Source: Bryopsis sp. KO-2023 (Eukaryota > Chlorophyta > Ulvophyceae > Bryopsidales > Bryopsidaceae). Taken from it: 64,000 nucleotides of DNA. Every line of letters begins with the position of its first letter. Positions within the stretch are counted from its first letter, which is position 1. The notes under the pieces were generated by a model, which worked only from the letters and a program-made list of their open reading frames with translations, searched no databases and was not told the origin of the DNA. The position numbers and the translations under genes are program-made. Positions 60,301 to 64,000 of this stretch are shown one piece after another. The stretch lies in contig BSYQ01000015.1 of the NCBI GenBank assembly GCA_030272585.1, forward strand, positions 868,001 to 932,000, read 5' to 3'.

Positions 60301-60560
60301 ACTGGAGGGATTCCGGGTGGTAAGTCTTTCGGGAAAACATCCTGGAAGCTTGTGAGAACAGTTTTGATCTTTGGGTCAATACCCGGGTGCAATACCTTCT
60401 CCACATCCGTCTGTAAATAAGCCGGTGTGGTTCCAGTAGCATTAAGTTGCTCTTCTGGAAGTCCCGGATAAGGATAGTGCATTAAATGCGACATGTCCTC
60501 CGGTGTGGTCTCTCGAACAACCACAAGGTATGCTTGATCAATTTCCGGACTATTCTTCAC
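57393..60560 (-). CDS. Chromovirus pol region: RT, RNase H, integrase, chromodomain
   Basis: An open frame of 1055 codons within the element. Reverse transcriptase has YTKIDLRSGYWQFPV, VCPFGMTNCPAQFQ and the FIDD box (VVVFIDDILVFS). RNase H has VITDASGTAYGAVLTQ. Integrase has the HHCC region (HHDVPSAGHVG ... CPTCQLNK) and DDE core blocks TTDLVTDLP, VIVSDRDPRFTS and AYHPQTDGQSEV. The C-terminus carries a chromodomain (FEVERILRDRG; YLILWKGYDLMESTWEPESH), which in chromoviruses steers integration to particular chromatin. A Lys-rich tail follows. Confidence 0.93.
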   Translation of the reverse strand: MKNSPEIDQAYLVVVRETTPEDMSHLMHYPYPGLPEEQLNATGTTPAYLQTDVEKVLHPGIDPKIKTVLTSFQDVFPKDLPPGIPPVRKGHEFKVDLEDEQMSPIHRPLYKLSPAELDEVRSQVDYLLEQRKIRPSESPWGAPILFVPKKDGGLRMCVDYRWINKFTVKNRYPLPLPEELMDRLARAKIYTKIDLRSGYWQFPVRPKDTPKTAFRTRYGHYEFLVCPFGMTNCPAQFQTMVQDLLGEFLDDFVVVFIDDILVFSNSVEDHVEHLKLVFERLRKHKLYAKASKCEVGVSETDYLGYHLSGKGLQPMQDKVEAIQRWKELTSVTDVRSFLGMVSYYRKFIPEFAKVASPLTDLTRKDTVWEWGQNQRKAFNELKDRISRAPILLLPDPAKEYTVITDASGTAYGAVLTQDHGKGLQPIAYLSRRLRPAETRYSAYERELGAIAYALAQWRHYLEGCDGGVKVLTDHKPITHFMNQSTLSRTQTRWLNSGFFQSIGPKIVYIQGKANVLADALSRSLPGQPDQINNLSTWEVAEKEAWKEALRNDTKLKPIIEKTERGVSPQYKLDDGFLYYSRTEPGPSLLVVPEAFQKRILEEHHDVPSAGHVGADRMTEVLTRNYWWKGVGLDIKTYVKTCPTCQLNKSDLQRQKGLLQPLPIPDQKWEQITTDLVTDLPSSHGFTAIAVFVDRLTKYARFVPCNKTITAPEYAKLFMENIYKHYGLPKVIVSDRDPRFTSLFWTSLFKLLGTQLRMSTAYHPQTDGQSEVTIRVLEDFLRPYVERYPDRWVDYLPTAEFAANNSRNVSTGYAPAHLLYGQNMGQIVVARKGVQTGEQSEMAAEMVRRMNEQMRTAKAKYAEAQNRMCASANKRRRDVNFQVGDEVLVKSKFIPLASLQKIPPKIRRRFVGPFRVTGRIGAVAYRLELPEHWTIHSTFHVSKLKAYSRLDDDQREVESPEGELVDGTIEFEVERILRDRGTTRKEYLILWKGYDLMESTWEPESHLANAQDLLKEYLANKPENRQQTQSKDKSKKKSQEKSKGKTKTKTQRRTRT

Positions 60561-60633
60561 CAGCGAGAAAATCTTTTTGGCTGAAATTGACTCTATTTCT
60601 GGGGTCAGAAGCTGTAAGTAGTCTGATGGTCGT

Positions 60634-61098
60634 CAGAGATAGGACTTTACGGTTACGGTCACCGTAACCGGACCGTAACCACCGTAACCGGACCGTAACC
60701 GGAGTACAATTTTCGTCAGAAAATCGTACTTTTACGGCCGTAACCGTAGCACCGTACCACTCCGTACCGCTCCGTACCGGACCGTAACGACCGTAACGGC
60801 CGTAACAACCGTAAACCGTAGAAAGTGACCCCCGCAGGGTCCCGCGATTCCAAAGGAACCCAGGGGGATTCGAACCCGCGACCCTACTGACTGCAGCCTA
60901 ACGCTTTAGCACTGAACCACGCTACTTCACGGTGATTTAGGGCCTACCGTAGTTATACCGTACCTGTTCCGTACCGTAAAAACAACATATTACTCCGGTT
61001 ACGGTACGGAGTTACGGCCGTAGTACGGTGACCGTAACCCGACCGTAACCGGACCGGACCGGAGTCGGACCAAAAATTTGGCCCAAGTCCTATCTCTG
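60634..61098. mobile_element. Non-autonomous hAT-type DNA transposon (465 bp) with tRNA-like boxes
   Basis: Ends in a perfect 14-bp terminal inverted repeat (CAGAGATAGGACTT at 60634-60647, its complement at 61085-61098). It is flanked by an 8-bp direct duplication, ATGGTCGT (60626-60633 and 61099-61106). An 8-bp duplication and CAG..CTG ends are hallmarks of the hAT superfamily. The subterminal zones are packed with ACCGTAACCGG-type motifs, which may be transposase-binding repeats as in other hAT elements (inference). The centre holds a tRNA-like segment. It has no open frame for a transposase, so it would need one in trans. It sits inside the chromovirus. Confidence 0.9.
60850..60932 (-). 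other. tRNA-like sequence inside the 465-bp transposon
   Basis: On the minus strand there is a perfect B-box (GGTTCGAATCC, 60866-60876) about 30 bases downstream of an A-box-like TGGTTCAGTGC (60909-60919). The spacing is that of a tRNA gene. The acceptor arms do not pair convincingly, so this is a tRNA-derived relic or a Pol III promoter module rather than a working tRNA gene. Confidence 0.6.
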
Positions 61099-61120
61099 AT
61101 GGTCGTTCCTTCATTGGAAC

Positions 61121-62146
61121 CATACTATGGATCTGATCGATCTTCCAAAACTAAGGTAATATTAGGTCACAGCAGTAATCCGACATCATAACTGCGTCCT
61201 AGAACCGATTTTAGCAATGATCGGTTTTTTTTTTTTTTTTTTTTCATTTTTGGCTGATCGGTGATCGTGATCGTGATCGGCCGATCAAATGTTGATCGTG
61301 CTCTTGATCGTCCGATCACATGTTGATCGTGATCGTGATCGGTTCGCCGATCACCGATCTGATCGGTTGTTCCGATCACGATCCCGATCACGATCAAGCG
61401 TCGCGACCTGTCGGCACTTCATCGGCTGACCTTGATCGGTGTGATCGTGATCGGCCGATCGTGATCGGACCTGCATCCGATCATGATCGGTATTGATCAT
61501 TTGATCGATGAATTGATCGGTCTCGCGAAAATGCCGACAAGTCACCACCCGCAGGTGTTTCTGAGGTGGAAGGATTCGAACCGGGTACCTAACGGATTAG
61601 AAGCATACTCACTAACGCTTGGACCACTCGGAGCCACGGTTTGAAGGTCATCCGTGTCATTATATACGTGATCTGTCAGTCCGACAAACTGAGGTATATA
61701 ATGACACGGATGACCCAGTGACCGTGGCTCCGAGTGGTCCAAGCGTTAATGCGTCTGTCTCTAGTTTGTTAGGTCCCAGGTTCGAATCCTTGCACCCCAG
61801 AAACACCTGCGGGTGGTGATTTCTCGGCATTTGTGATGGACCGATCAATTGACCGATCATGATCCGATCTAATCGGCATCTCCGATCACGATCACGATCA
61901 CGATCAAGCGCCTCGCCCTGTCGGCGCTTGATCGGCCGATGTTGGTCGGTGTGATCGTGATCGGCCGTTCATAGTCGGCCGATTAAATCGGTCAGCCGAT
62001 CAGATTGGTGATCGGCCGATCTCCATCGATGATCGGCCAAACCGATTTGATCGGCGATCGATCTGATCGGAAAAACCCGATCACGATCTAATCGGTCGGA
62101 CCGATCAATCCACGACCGATTAGATCGTGATCGGATCCATAGTATG
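61121..62146. mobile_element. Non-autonomous hAT-type DNA transposon (1026 bp) with paired tRNA-like units
   Basis: Terminal inverted repeats CATACTATGGATC (61121-61133) and complement (62134-62146), flanked by an 8-bp duplication ATTGGAAC (61113-61120 and 62147-62154). Between them lie dense GATCGTGATCGG/CCGATC arrays, a T tract near 61227-61244, and a central inverted repeat with two outward-facing tRNA-like units. There is no transposase frame. By target-site size it is hAT-like, but the ends differ from the 465-bp element, so it is a separate family. It inserted 14 bases from the first element's right target duplication start, in the same chromovirus. Confidence 0.88.
61531..61830. repeat. 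Long inverted repeat with divergent tRNA-like units
   Basis: Two arms of about 135 bp (61531-61667 and 61694-61830) around a 26-bp spacer. The inner 22 bp are perfectly complementary (61646-61667 and 61694-61715). Each arm holds an A-box-like TGGCTCCGAGTGG (complement at 61624-61636; direct at 61725-61737) and a B-box GGTTCGAATCC (complement at 61572-61582; direct at 61779-61789). Both units read outward from the centre. The D-arm type resembles tRNA-Ser/Leu. The arms match closely except over the anticodon-arm region. Confidence 0.8.
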
Positions 62147-64000
62147 ATTGGAACCGAAGTCCATCCAGCTCCTACTGGAACTTTGAGCGTGCCACTTGCA
62201 AAGTCCAGTTTGGGATTGGTTTGCATTAACCAAGGAAGCCCTAAAATAAGGTCATATGACAGGTTGGGGAAAACGTCTGCGGACAGGGTTGTGGTATAGG
62301 TACCCATCCGGATCTGCAAGTTTTCACAACGCTGGTCAAGTGAACATAGGGTTCCGTCCGCCAAAGTAACTCCCTTTTTACACCCAGTAGTCGGTAAATT
62401 CAGTCTCGCTGCAAGCTTCTTGTTGATGTAATTCTCCGTAGCACCACAATCAACATAGGCGGAGATCGGTACTCCTCCTAATCGGGCTTGAATCTCATAT
62501 CCCATGAATTTCAAATGGTTAGATCCCCCAAGTGGTAAAATACGCTCAGAAGGTGAATGCTGACCTTCTTCCACTTCTGGATCTCTACCTGTTCCCTGAA
62601 CAGGGGCTGCTGACTCGTCAGTTGGTGGTGAGCGAGTTGCAGGCTTATCTACACCCTTGTCTAGACCCTTTTCCAGACTTTTGTCGGGTTCCTTTCCTTC
62701 AGGAATTCGTTTCGTTTCTTGAGGCGGAAACGATACCGAATCTTCACTTCCTGGAGGACTACCAAGGTCTTCATGCACAGAGTTAACAGGTTCCGAATCA
62801 ACTTTGGAATCTGTTGTCGTAGGCGTGCTGCACCTACTGGATCGATCTCCCAACGTAGCACTCATTATCGATCCCTCTGCACCTTGGGTAGCATTCTTTT
62901 CCCTTTCACCTGATGCTTCTTTATTCTCTTGCGCTTGTCGAGCCACCCTTTCTTTCCTTAGGAGTTTTCGGCGCTGTTTATATCTGTGGCGGCGTGCCCT
63001 TTTACGTCTTGCTGAACGAGTCTGGGCTCTGTTCATCTGGCTTTTTCGTTTTAACCATTTCTTGAACTTCTCGCCTTCTGGACATGTACTTTGGATGTGT
63101 CCAGTTCTTCCACACATAAAACACTTGGAATTTGCGCCCTCTCCTCCTCGTCCTTGGTCTTGACCACCACCTCGTCCACGGCCTTGGCCACCACCCCGAC
63201 TGCGACCTCGACCACGTTCTTGGCCCATGTTTTGGGCTTGGTCTTGAGGTTGCGACTGATTTCCTATCTGGTTTACAGTATCGGTCTGGGGTTGGTTCTG
63301 CTTTTTATCCTGGCCTTGACCTCGGCCTCTACCTCCGCGCCTACGTCGTTGGCCGCGAAAGTTTCCGGATGAAGCGATGGCATCCAATCTAGCCGCAGTC
63401 TGGATCGCCTGCTCAATGCCATGAGGCACCTGAGCGACAGTTTGCTGTTTGATATGGAATTTTAACCCATCGACGAAGAAGAAATATTGTTCCTCATCCG
63501 TCATATTGGGGATTCTCAATACTTGTTCCCGGAAAGAAACAATATACTGATGCACTGACCCTGTCTGTTTCAGGCCTCGAAGAGTGCGCCTGGCAATATC
63601 AGACATGCGTGTGGGTTCGAATGCTTGAACCAATTCCTCAACAAACTCGGCCCAGTTCGTTACCGGGTGTCTTTTCCCTTCCCGTGTACGCAGGTCCTGA
63701 ACATTTCGCCACTGAGCAGCAGCTCCGGTCAGGTTACTGCGAAAGAGCCTGAACCATACGCTCTCGTCAATGTCCAGAGTTTGACAGTAAACCGTCATTT
63801 CCAGCTGCCAATCTCTAATCCATTGCTGGCCATCTCCTGAGAAAGCCTTGGGTAAAGGAATACGGACAGATGACGGAATCCGTCCGTGACGATCCTGCGG
63901 GTCGGCAAAGCCTAGGTTTGGGTCTGGCGGACCCCCACCTTCACCTCCACCTCCTCCACCACCACCAGGGCGGTATGGCCATCCACCACCTTCTGGAATA
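62147..64000 (-). CDS. Chromovirus gag-protease region (continues beyond the window)
   Basis: The frame is open to the right edge. It starts with a Gly/Pro-rich stretch and the gag capsid region (LFRSNLTGAAAQWRNVQDL; GLKQTGSVHQYIVSFREQVL). A Gln/Gly/Arg-rich RNA-binding stretch precedes one CCHC zinc knuckle (CFMCGRTGHIQSTC). Next comes a Lys/Arg-rich and Ser/Glu-rich linker. The aspartic protease region has AYVDCGATENYINKKLAARL and LSYDLILGLPWL. A DNA transposon lies immediately downstream. Confidence 0.88.

Larger units (their letters stand above)
56101..64000 (-). mobile_element. Chromodomain Ty3 retrotransposon (chromovirus), interrupted by two DNA transposons, runs off the edge
   Basis: Leftward-oriented Ty3/gypsy element with gag-protease at 62147-64000 and RT-RNase H-integrase-chromodomain at 57393-60560. 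Between them sit two foreign insertions, 60634-61098 and 61121-62146, each flanked by an 8-bp target duplication. The left limit is approximate. It is not whole in this window: interrupted at least twice by insertion, and its 5' end is not visible. It must be older than both insertions. Confidence 0.85.

Noticed and set aside
60850-61830. Functional tRNA genes
   Set aside because: A- and B-boxes are present, but acceptor and anticodon stems do not pair well and the units lie inside transposons. I treat them as tRNA-derived promoter-like relics.

Overview
This is nuclear DNA of a eukaryote with GT-AG introns, most with T-rich 3' ends. The gene content points to the green lineage, and more likely an alga than a land plant. 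Evidence: a plant NACK-type kinesin-7 that keeps its plant-specific C-terminal domain, an expansin-like DPBB protein, a ZIP transporter of the Arabidopsis At3g08650 type, and a chromodomain Ty3 retroelement. A FAM20-like secretory kinase, which I do not associate with land plants, favours an alga. The species cannot be named from sequence alone. Intergenic DNA is rich in A/T homopolymers and TA microsatellites.

Layout, 0-50 kb (unique genes). An ionotropic glutamate receptor-like channel (+, 21-2098). NACK-type kinesin-7 (-, 4944-12185, about 21 exons). Ribosomal protein uL6/RPL9 (-, 13564-14148). A membrane-anchored helical-repeat protein (-, 16158-19204), head-to-head with a small unknown protein (+, 19203-19856). 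Mitochondrial ribosomal protein bL25m (-, 19895-22287), head-to-head with a ZIP metal transporter (+, 22688-26981). A region of orphan coding-like exons (28.6-31.5 kb). A FAM20-like secretory kinase (-, 32028-34714). An expansin-like DPBB protein (-, 36479-40112), head-to-head with a small unknown protein (+, 40188-40602). A 1251-residue secreted ankyrin-repeat protein (-, 43519-47978). An unknown basic protein (-, 49214-50369). I derived exon structures by hand from splice sites, reading-frame phase and family motifs. Every multi-exon model given as a CDS closes in frame.

Layout, 50-64 kb (repeats). A very compact Ty3/gypsy-type LTR element (50675-55330) has two identical 150-bp LTRs, a 4-bp target duplication and one long gag-pol frame. 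It is followed by a GATCGG-rich block. A chromodomain Ty3 element (chromovirus, minus strand) then runs off the right edge. It contains two different non-autonomous DNA transposons (465 bp and 1026 bp), each with terminal inverted repeats, an 8-bp target duplication and tRNA-like promoter boxes. Both look hAT-type and inserted within about 20 bp of each other.

Together the host genes cover cell division (kinesin-7), wall or extracellular matrix (expansin-like, FAM20-like kinase, secreted ankyrin protein), membrane transport and signalling (ZIP, glutamate receptor-like) and translation (uL6, bL25m). No operon-like functional cluster is apparent. The most unusual items are the two tRNA-box DNA transposons, the near-gapless LTR element, and the signal-peptide-bearing ankyrin protein with a four-repeat supercycle.
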